Positions 54,301 to 64,000 of a stretch of 64,000 nt of DNA are shown here, in pieces. A program made the translations under genes and the position numbers. Position 1 is the first letter of the stretch, and each line of letters opens with the position of its first letter. Origin of the DNA: Litomosoides sigmodontis. Lineage: Eukaryota > Nematoda > Chromadorea > Rhabditida > Onchocercidae. The notes beneath the pieces were generated by a model, which was not told the DNA's origin, ran no database searches, and saw nothing but the letters and a program-made list of their open reading frames with translations. The stretch covers positions 4,051,865 through 4,115,864 of the forward strand of contig OY718806.1 in assembly GCA_963070105.1 (NCBI GenBank), written 5' to 3'.

Positions 54301-57300
54301 ATTAATGAGTCTCAAGTGTTTGGTCAGATTTGTTATTTAAAGCTTCAAATACTGATTAATCACACTTTTTTACAATTGTTCTCTTGTGGCTTTAAAAATG
54401 CGCAAATGAGGATGCGAATGTTATTAAATCGGTAGGATTGGTGAAGAAGTGACCATCACAATGATCTACTGCTCCATATTTGCTTCTGTCGGCTGGAACA
54501 AAGAACTATCGGAACAATAGCATAATCCGCTTAGAATAGATTACAACTTCAGTTTATTGTTGGTATTATTCCTTCTGCACATCTTACATCTGTTAATCCA
54601 ATAGACTGTATTGAAAGATAAGTATGACAAACACTGGCCGACTTGTCTGGATTAATTAATTTGTAGGACGAATGAAATGCTGGACTTCAAAACTTCTCTT
54701 GCTCTAATAAATACCTAAATATTTCGACTATCGGAAGGAATTGAAGTATTGCAGTATGCGTTTTTAGATTTTTCCATCTCAGGATTTCTCATTAATTAGA
54801 AGAGCAAAACTATAACAATTCAACACCTTTAAGTTTCAAAAAAAAATGTAAAAACTTTACAACACTAATTACTAATCTCAGATTTGAAGTAATTCTATAG
54901 GGAGAAAAACAAGGCATAATGTATTGCACATAATTAATTTTGAATGAAAACCGACGAGGACAATAAATTTGATTCGCAGTGTAAACAAATTTGTTGTTTC
55001 ATGAATATAAGTCAAAGTGAGGCACATTGGGATAACGATAATTCCGGCTAGAAGTAAAATGATGAATTTAAATTAAAAAATCTAGTGTATTCGAATTTTA
55101 CACTTTTATCGAATCTATGGAAATAAATATGACTGTTGAATGGAAATAATATTAATGACCGGAAGAGAGATCTCGTGATTTGATTGACTTCTGAAGGGTT
55201 TTAGTGTCTGAAGAGAGGGTGATCAAACTATTCTTGGGGTGAAGGAAGTATCTTTGCACAAATGCAATTTCTCAATAATTCACTTATCGGTATTTTCATT
55301 AGTGCTGAGGATTTCAAGCGATGTTTTTAGACTGCAACCAATCGATCAATGAAATGGAAAAGAAGAATGGAATTGATTTCACAGTGTCTTATATTTATCA
55401 TCAATTTGTTCAGAAATTTCTTCTGCGTCAACCACATTGCTTCAAATGTATCACTTAAGGGGAAGATTCAATGACAGCTGCTGAAATCATTGGAATGAAT
55501 CGTTCCATTATAATTAACTTTAAACGAGAATTTCTTAATGTTGTCTAATTTTTTTATAAAAGTTCTGAGTATTTAAAACATTTAAATTATAGTGAAAAAT
55601 TTGACCTCAACAAACTCGGAAATAAAAAAAGAATCATCGCTGCCTGAAGTAGGAAGTAAACGTTGTTTTAGTACCACATTTTTGACCCACGGTCACTACT
55701 GATTTATGCGTTATTTTTAAGTGAATTGTAAAAGAAAAGAAAAAGGTGGGATGACCGGGGGGGAGAGGGGTGTTGTGCCAGGTTTGAGGTTGAAATGAAG
55801 GGCCCATGTGAATGTACTCGAACATCCTATCGATTAGTGCATTACAACCTAAGTGATTCTAAGCATCATGCAAAAGAGAAAAACAAAGGAAGATGTTTGC
55901 ACATACATACACATCACGCTAATGACGTTAAGGGAAGGAAATCGGCGGACGTTCATTTCCTCTCACCTATTCCTGTTTCTTCCGAACAACTTGAAATGGG
56001 CTTTCCGGAAAATAATATTGCAGTTGCTGCAAATGCATCAACCAATGAATTTCCTCCTAAAAACATCCGGTCAATTATCCATTTCGCGAAAACGCACCTT
56101 TCCCATTTAGCATTTCCCACTTCGATCAGAACGGAATCTAAACAGCTCCAAACAGTACTTTCCTTACTTGCACCTAGCAGCGTATGTTTTCAGTTGTGTG
56201 AATAAACAAGTGCACACACAAATTGCAAGAATCGAGAAATGGGTATTCTTGAGATAGCCGCTTTATTGTATTTCTGGCATTTTTTATCGCTGTAAGATAT
56301 GTTGAACGAAATTTTTTAAAATACTTTCATTGTTCTGCAATGCATACTTTATTACACTTCGCTTAGTCACTTTGCAATGGCACTTTTTAGCTAATTCGCT
56401 AAAACAACCATTTCGTGATTTATAGAGATTCCTGAATGTTCAATGTCCCTCAAATTCACTCATCCGATAAACTTCTTGAATTTCTGAATTTTATGTGAAA
56501 TCATTTGAGCTAATAAATTATAAAAAATGTTTGATCAATATTAAAATCCCTTCTTATAAATGTTGCAAAGATTTATTGGATAAAAAAGAAACTAGAAAAA
56601 ATTTTTTTGAAAATTCATTGATCGCCCCCATAGTGCATTTCTTTAATTGAACGTTATGTTCTATTAGGAAATCAAAAAATTTCCATTTGAATTTCACGTT
56701 CTCTAAAATATATTGACTTTTCTGGAAATAAAGTTCATTGCACTGAAAATGTGGTGTATATGTAGTCGTTCCTTTCACGAATTAATCATAAGCGTGCGTG
56801 AAAGGAGGAAGTTCAATTCCTGGTTTCAGAAAATTGAATAGTTAACCTTCCTTACAGTACACTCCTAAACTTCACCAGCATGTTAAATTTAAGCGTAAGC
56901 ATATTATTTTCTGCTTCCTTGTTCATATCGTAATTTTCTTCTCTTTCTGTCACCGAGCAAAAAGCATAATTGAACGATTCGCATTGCCGATGTCAACCGT
57001 CCGTGCAATAGAGCTCATTTTGGCTAAAATTGCGGGAAATTTTTCAACTTTAAAAAGTTATGTTAAAACAATATATATTCACAGATGCCCAATAATTCAT
57101 GCAACACTCGTTGACAGATGGAGACTCTCATTTCAACACAAGGCTAACCAGATCCGTTGCAGAATGGCGCCGCATTAACAAATGTTGCAAGTGGTTTAGT
57201 AGCAGCACTGTTTATCTGGCTAGGTGCGTCCATGAATCAAGTGAAGGTTATCTCCAAGTGATAAAGTAAGTCCGTAAAGCTCTGCGTTGAAGAACTGTGG

Positions 57301-57573
57301 ATTTGGGGGAAAAGTGATAGTGCGGTGTTGTTATGCGTTTTTTTGCAAGTGTTGAAGATCGGGACAAGTCGTGCTTCATAAAGTGTACGTGTAATATTCA
57401 GGAGACACGTTGAGATCACGTGTTACACGGAGTGATACTGCTTAAATTCACAGCAACCAGCAGTCCACTTTTACCCTTGCTGTCGACAGACAAATTTTCG
57501 GTCGTTAATTTTCCAATTTCCTTTACCAGGAAAAGTTACTGCTAAACTACAATTCTTTTATAGTTCATTTTCA
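51376..57573. other. 6.2-kb divergent intergenic region (ham-1 / elks-1)
   Basis: The largest gene-poor stretch, lying between two neuronal-type genes that diverge from it, so it should carry both promoters. I saw no exon with homology. The longest open frame is 55795-56205 plus (136 aa), with no recognisable domain. A 10-bp inverted repeat (CCTTTCACG arms near 56771 and 56797) and a G-rich run near 55759-55772 are the only small structures noted. Confidence 0.5.
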
Positions 57574-57574
57574 G
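57571..57574 (+). promoter_or_regulatory. Probable trans-splice acceptor of elks-1
   Basis: CATTTTCAG ends at 57574, 37 nt before the first elks-1 ATG at 57612. No upstream coding exon fits. An out-of-frame ATG at 57580 opens a 20-codon upstream frame overlapping the main start. Confidence 0.55.
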
Positions 57575-57611
57575 ATTAAATGTTGCAATTATTTCATGCA
57601 TCCGCGCATTT

Positions 57612-60600
57612 ATGCCTGGTTTTAACAATGACGGCAAGATGAAATCATGGTAGGTTACTCACGTACGTATTTTAATATCTCCGTTATAAGTCTCCCGCCG
57701 CTGAGCACTGTCTGCTTGCACTGAGTAAATTACAACTATTCAGAACAAGTGGTATTGCAGGAAAAATATTTCCAGGAAATTGTTCAAAATGAATTGTGAC
57801 GAAAATGAGAAATTATTCTCATACTTTTAAATTTAATCCAGTCCTATCACGGCATGGTTAGTGGTAGCATTCTAAATATCAGGATGCCAATACATTTTGC
57901 ATCAATTATCTTGAATTTATGTTTTGACGAGGTTGTGCACCTCTTGCAGATGTTATTGTACGTGTATGAAAGCCTTTCTATTATGCTTTGATGGATTAGA
58001 ACATCTTGTTGGAGCAATAATGAGTTTTAATTTCATTTCTACTAGTCCAAAGTATGAGTTTTAATCTCCACATAACACTGAAGTTTTTAGAAATGTTTTG
58101 CTCAGCAATACTTGAAGTTTCAACAGGCTTTCTCTTTTTTTTTGGACATTTTTATGAATTTTTATGTTTAATTTTTTTTGCTTCCTTAGCAGTGGTCATT
58201 TTTCTGAGTATCCCAGTTTCTTTTTTTGGAAGGGTGACTATTGTTATGGGCCAAAAAAAAGTTAATACATTGTAACTTTTCTTATTATGTAATGGAGTGT
58301 AAAAAGGAGTGTGCTTTGTGAACTGTATTATTTCATCAAACACTTACGGTATCGAAATGAGTGTTTAAGTTCAAACTTCTTATTGAAGTACATAAATGTT
58401 TTACGTATTCAGGACTACTGAATAGTGTTACTTACTGATAACACTTGAAGATAATGAGGGGGTAAATAAAGGAGGAAAAGATGGAAAGGTCTGAGCCAGG
58501 CTATAAAGTCTTGGATAAGAATTCGCTTTCTTAAGAGGAATGAGACATTTTTAGTACTTAAAATCATCGATCGATGTGTCGTTGCAGGCTGCTAGTTTTT
58601 TCCCTCTCCCCTCCTTATATTTCCTGAAAACAGGCGTATGTATATATATGTATATGTGTGTGTGTGTGTGTGCTTGTTTATGTATGTATATGTTACTATC
58701 GGCGTCGCTACTTCTGAAATCTTTTTTTATGCCTGCGCCAGGACAACTTCTGAAGTCATTTTATCTTTGCCCTGGCACTATACACCTCCCACTCTCCAGT
58801 CCTTTTCGGTCTTGAGGAACAAAAAGCTGTTTTTCAGTAGATTGTGAAGTTCAAATTTCAGTGTTTTTCCTGATTATTCTGCTACTTAGAATCAATAAAT
58901 CTGCTTGTTTAGAGTAATACTTCGTTCCTTAAATTTTATTACCTGATTTCCTGTGATTTATTTGTGCATTAAAATTCGTAGAATATCTGAATACGCAGGA
59001 TTCATTTGCAACATGATTTTCGTAATGAACACACAATTTTGCAGGCAATACACGGGAGTTACATTAAGACCGACCAATTTATATCTACCAGGGACCTTCT
59101 GTTCGATACGTGCTGATACTGACTGGAATCGACAGCTAAGTGCGCGAGAAACTTGGACAACACCGTTGTTTGCTCAGTACGACCCTAACAATTGTTGGCA
59201 GAACGGTGGTTCGGTATATCGCAGCCGTAGTGCTGGACCTTCGAATTTCATGGTGGACACTAATGAAGTAATGAATTCCGTTTATTCTGGCAATCGACGC
59301 TTCGCTGCTTTGCAAAGGTTCATTTTTTTTGCCTTATTATGATCGTAGTGAATTTCCACAAATTTTGTTGCTGAACTAATGTTCATTTTAAAGAGAGAAA
59401 AACGGTCGCAGTATTTTGAGGCGAAATGTGTTGTTGAGCTCGGGCTATTGTTTTTTTGCAATTAGGAGAGTTTTTTGCAATCGTTTGTGTTTATCGAGTA
59501 GTCGTTGGTATCTGTGTGTTGGGTGACAGCCAATTTTTCTTCTGGAGAGAGAGAGGATCTTAGCAAGAGTCGTCAATGTTTCTGCCTGTAGGGAATGTTC
59601 ACAATAAGGAGCGGTTTCTGCATTGCTGATATGTATGACAGCAAAATGCTTGTTTGTTGACTAAGTCTCGTTTTTGTATGCCTTTATGAATATTTTAAGG
59701 CTAGATCAACTCATGAAAAAGTGGTTTCTCCTTCTTTATAAAATTTTTGCTGTTTTCTGCTTCTTATATTTGAAACACCATTTTCAAAATAATACGATAC
59801 ATTTTCCTCGACATGATAGTGATAAGTGTTGAGTTCAACCCTCCACTCATTATATGCGACTGTAATTCGTCATGTTTTGTCCAAATTCGTCTATCATGCT
59901 TTTCGTGTCTCACTGTTCAATTGACGTACGTGGAGACATTTTGGTGTGGTGTGTGTACGTTTAACTGGTGCTTCTTTTCACCATACATACAGGGTTTGTC
60001 TACACTGTTATACATTTCACATTTTCTGCTCATCCTTCTTTTTCATGAAAAAATTTTTCTTCTCTGCAGATGATGCTGTTTAATATAATAAACAATGAGT
60101 CGAAGTTTTCATTATAAATGGTTATATAGATATGCATACGTAGTTACAAATAGATTACTGGCTTCTAAATGATTGTTTGATACGCGATCTCCGATTTTTC
60201 ATGAAATTGCTATGTGCTGCTGTCTAAAGTGATGTTTCTTAATTTTTTTTTTTGATTTCTCATCTCTTATCCTTCGCATACACTTCTCAATTAGGATTTT
60301 TAGAATACTATAGGAATACTTAGTGAAATATGGGCTATGAAAATTTATACTGTATTAGTAAAGCCTCGTAGTTCGTGCTTTCGTCTGTAAGTAGTTTTTT
60401 TTTATGGACACTTTTATGGGCACAGATTTATCATGAAGATAACGTCTAGTGTTCTGTGCTGCTCTTAGATGAAGTTGCAAAAACAAAGTTTATTAGTACT
60501 TAAGTTAATATGTCAAATATCAGGACGAAGTGTTTAAAAGCTATTTTTTAAGATGATGATTCACAATTCAGGCAGCACAAATCCCTTGACGGAATGCAAA

Positions 60601-63600
60601 TGAACGAATACGAAACTAATGAAGTTCGACCTCTGATGCCTTTGGACATTTCTATGGTAAATACGGATATGAGATCATCTCAGTATTCTGGTCCATCTTT
60701 GTCTAATCCTACAACAACAAATGCGTATTTTTGGAAGCAGCCAGCGAAGTATGCTTTGCCTTCCGGGTGATGTTTTTATTACTTTAGAATAGAATAATCG
60801 TTCAGATCAGTTTGTTTTTAGTTACTGATTTAATTGACCTATTTTTTCTCTTCAAAGTTAAAACTGTGATCTAAAGTTTTTCAGCATTTATTCTTATAAT
60901 AGTGGCACTTACGGACCGTCGGAGACACAATCCTCTCGTGCTTATAATCTCTTGAAGCAAGATTACGAAATGGCTATGCAAAAGTTGAATTCAACTATGA
61001 GTTCGATAAAGACGTTTTGGAGTCCTGAATTGAAACGTGAAAGACAGTTACGAAAAGAAGAAACAGCAAAACTTGCAGTCTTACAGAGACAGGTTAATAA
61101 GGTTCTAACTTATGCGGCATTTTGAACCACTGTTATTACTTTGCGCATTCAAATCAATTATTGTTAATGGCGGTCTTTATTGATAATTAATGCAATTCTT
61201 CAGACTGGGCCCCAGAACGGATGTGGACTTCGAGTCACTGAGTTGGAGACAGAGCTTGAAAACTGTAGATGCGAGCTAGCTGAAAAAGATGAAACGATAA
61301 GACGGCTTATGGAACGCACAGCTACAGTAGCATATTGTGATGATAGTGGTCGTATTGCTGATTTAGAAACACGATGCAATCAGTTAGAATCGTTGATAGA
61401 AATCCGAGAAGAACAAATTAGGTCAATGGAACGACATTTTTCCCAACTACCAATTGCATCTTCTCAAGTTGCTAAGGTGTATTTTTTCACTAATTTTTTT
61501 GTGACATCACCGTACTCATAGTTATTGAAATAAGAACTGTTGTTTAGAAAATGTTTCCTTATATGTCAATTTAATTCTAGGATCAACGTATAGCAGATTT
61601 AGAGGATGAAATTGCAATATTGCGGTCAGAACGAGCAGAAGTTCCACGTGATTTTACTGATAAAACTATAACTCCTCACGAGGTCAATACACTTCGTATG
61701 AAAATGGAACGAAGTGAATTAGAGCTGTTTCAAAAGTTAGCTTTATGTAGATACTAAAAGTTTTACTTCACCGGTGATTTTTTGAAAATGTTTCTTTCTA
61801 ATATTCATTTATAATTTTCATTTCACAGGATAGCTGAGCTATCTGCAGTACAGACACAATTGCAAGCTGCAACAGAAGCTGTCGAAGATCTCAGGAAACG
61901 TGTTGAAGTTTTCCGTGAATCATCGGCGGCAAAAGAAAAGCATGCAACGCTGTTACAATCTGATGTAAGTCGCAGTGTTGTATGTCTTTTTTCCAAGATG
62001 GTTTTACAATTGTAATAGAATATTACATTTTTATTTCATTTTCTTCAAATGATCAGTAAAAGCTTTGAAAAATTCAGATTGAAGCGCTACGTGCTAAGCT
62101 TGAGACCAAAAATATACTAATAGAACAAAAGGAAAAAATTTCTGAACGATTAGAAGCAGATTTAGTGGTCGAAAGGAACAGAGTGTCAGATCTTCGAGAC
62201 AGCAATAGAGTAAGCATGTTTTTTGCTTTGAATAGCATGAATAGCACTGATTAAGTGCTCTATTTGTTTGATTTCTGACGAATCTTTGTTAAATTTAGCC
62301 TTAATTATACGGAATATTAATATATTTGCATCCAGAATTCTGAGCAAAAAATCGGTCAGTTGTTGGCGCGAATTGATGCTGCGGAAAGTCTATTGCATGA
62401 GAAGGAAAGTGAGCTAGAAAAGGTAAAGCAAAAGCTTCTGACAAATCCGGACGTGCGAAAGGAAGAAGAATTGCAAATGCAGCTTGATGAAGCGAATAGG
62501 TTAACAAAAAGTTGCCTTTGTAGCTACTTATTGTTTTTAAGAGCAGGCTTTAAATTTTGAGGACTAGCTATTTTGCATTACTAATTCACTTAAAATTTTT
62601 AACTTACGTGCTATAGCAGTAATTGTAGAGAAAAACTGAGGATGGAGTCGTTAATTAACGAGCTGCGCCAAAGTGCTGAAGAAGAAAAAATGCAGCAGTT
62701 GGAAACATTTCAAGCGGAAAACCGACAATTAGCAGCAACAATTGAAAGTTTGCAGAAAGAATTAGCCGATCGGTAGCTTTTTCGTCATTTGTTATTATAA
62801 TAAATTTTTGGATTTCGCTAAGTTACTATTATCGGTACAATAAAGACTTTGTAGCCTAGACCTAAGTTTTATTTCAAGCAGTTAGTTGCAGATCTCCATG
62901 TCACATTCCAAGTAGTTGGAAGAAGTTACTTATTCAAGCCTTAGCTTAGTCTGATTTTCTTATAATGTTGGCAGGAAGAATTATTACAAAGTGACCTTAT
63001 GAACTTGCGGACTAATTTATTGGACGCTTTTAGAGAAGTACTGCTAGAGTCACAAAGTGAAAAAATAGGTGACTTGGACCAAGAATTGGTAACTGCAGAA
63101 CGGCAATGCAAAAATCATGTACCACAACATTCAAATGACGAAGAGGTTAATAATTTCCAAAAATTGTGATCTGCCAGGTGCTTTATTTTGAGCAGTTTAC
63201 ATTTGTAATTATGAAATTCTCAAATAACGTTGGATGTAATGTTTTTGATGAGAAGCATCTTGGTTTAAAAAAATTAGCAACTGTTAGATTATCTTTTTTA
63301 GCTGGCTGAGGCGAGGAAAGAGATTGAATCTCTTCTCCGATTGGTGCAAACACTTGAAAGAGAAAAGGCGTCTATAATTTCGCATTGTAAACAGTTACAG
63401 GGGTATGCTTTTGAAGTTTTAATTTTCGTTGAAAGAAATCCTTTGAAAGACGTTTGGGTAAGTTTCCAACTGGAAATTTGATCCAATTTTTTCTAGAAAA
63501 TTGGAAGATATTCACAAGGGTGATGCCGCTTCGATAATTGGTCCAACTCGATCGGAATTTTCTGCACTCACAACTGAAGGATCTCTTAAATCTAGGTTTA

Positions 63601-64000
63601 CTTGTTCATTTTGCATATTGTTATTATTTTTTTACATTTCCTGAATTTTTCAATTTATATTCGACTTTATGGCCTTCTCGATTTTATAGGGTAGAGGAAC
63701 TAGAAGAAGCTTTGCGTGAGTCAGTAAGTATAACGGCTGAGAGAGAGCTTCATGTTGCCCAGCAAAAGAAGCTTAATCAACAACTTGCTGCTCAAGTACG
63801 TATTATCCTTTTTTTAAAGCAATTTATGTACAATTGCACATTTAAGTTTAATTAACAAATTCCGTAAAATTTTTTTTAATGTACCCAACTTAAGCTAACG
63901 GAGTGTCGCCTTGAATTAAATGATCTTCGACGAAATGTGAAAAAGTTAACAAGTAATGAACGGGAAGAAGCTTTGCGTTCTTTGGAAATTGAAAAACGAA
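57612..64000 (+). CDS. elks-1: ELKS/ERC/CAST active-zone scaffold, 3' end cut by window
   Basis: Coiled-coil presynaptic scaffold that binds active-zone partners. Fifteen exons in the window: 57612-57649, 59045-59317, 60572-60766, 60885-61092, 61204-61476, 61581-61735, 61829-61964, 62078-62209, 62336-62499, 62620-62772, 62975-63145, 63302-63402, 63497-63595, 63690-63795 and 63895-64000. Diagnostic matches are STMSSIKTFWSPELKRERQL (ERC: NSIKTFWSPELKKER) and RVEELEEALRESVSITAERE (ERC: RIEELEEALRESVQITAERE). Between them lies continuous heptad-like Glu/Lys/Leu/Gln-rich coiled coil. The first exon MPGFNNDGKMKSW is joined by phase (TG|G). The N-terminal 200 residues are not conserved. The join 62772 to 62975 is out of phase by the sites I can see. 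About 770 codons are present, and the human protein suggests roughly 150 to 250 more. Confidence 0.93.
58636..58672. repeat. (TA)(TG) microsatellite in elks-1 intron 1
   Basis: A mixed TATG run passing into a TG run, inside the first elks-1 intron (57650-59044). Confidence 0.9.
62614..62620 (+). other. elks-1: Tandem TAGCAG acceptor (NAGNAG) in elks-1
   Basis: The exon after 62499 can start at 62617 or 62620 because the acceptor reads TAGCAG. Both keep frame and differ by one serine (SSNCREK or SNCREK). Confidence 0.7.

Noticed and set aside
55795..56205. 136-aa plus-strand frame in the large intergenic region
   Set aside because: No domain, no acceptor or Kozak-like context recognised, and another frame overlaps it; in 6 kb of DNA such a frame can arise by chance.
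56771..56830. tRNA-like B-box (GTTCAATTCC) and adjoining inverted repeat
   Set aside because: T-arm and acceptor stems do not pair and no A-box lies at the right distance.

Overview
The window is eukaryotic and reads as nematode genomic DNA. Every recognisable gene is cut into many short exons (24 to 602 nt) by AT-rich introns with GT...TTTCAG borders. Several start codons sit just downstream of an isolated TTTCAG-type acceptor, as expected for spliced-leader trans-splicing. The protein set (wdfy-3, srgp-1, ham-1, ipmk-1 and elks-1 types) matches nematode families. AT richness and exon density suggest a spirurid or filarial-like (clade III) nematode, but that is inference. There are no bacterial-style operons, CRISPR arrays, tRNA or rRNA genes, or recognisable transposon proteins.

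Layout. Seven genes lie in tandem on the minus strand. From right to left these are a STOX/HAM-1 winged-helix protein (51268-47740), inositol polyphosphate multikinase (46119-43133), a MAPKAPK2/3-type kinase (41592-38598), a SEC24C/D-type COPII coat protein (37537-31521), an srGAP F-BAR/RhoGAP protein (29503-18340), a small OXLD1-like mitochondrial protein (17724-17329) and a WDFY3/ALFY BEACH protein (14764 to beyond position 1). At the right end an ELKS/ERC active-zone scaffold gene runs on the plus strand (57612 to beyond 64000). It diverges from the STOX gene across about 6 kb with no recognised gene. I reconstructed exons by hand from homology, splice consensus and reading-frame phase. Six of the eight models close in phase from start codon to stop codon or window edge. 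The IPMK model does so with one junction chosen among alternatives. The ELKS model has one unexplained phase break.

The genes do not form one pathway. They are mostly housekeeping, trafficking and neuronal scaffolding genes: selective autophagy (WDFY3), ER export (SEC24), membrane and actin remodelling (srGAP), stress signalling (MAPKAPK), inositol phosphate signalling (IPMK), neuroblast asymmetric division (HAM-1) and presynaptic organisation (ELKS). Only srGAP-OXLD1 looks possibly co-transcribed, with a likely poly(A) signal, a perfect hairpin and a trans-splice-like acceptor within about 210 bp.

I found no new multi-gene system. The unusual material is structural: duplicated exon-intron boundaries in three different genes, a probable GC-AG intron in SEC24, a 609-bp uninterrupted ATT array between two alternative first exons of srGAP, 29-bp direct repeats flanking one WDFY3 exon, and the srGAP-OXLD1 hairpin.
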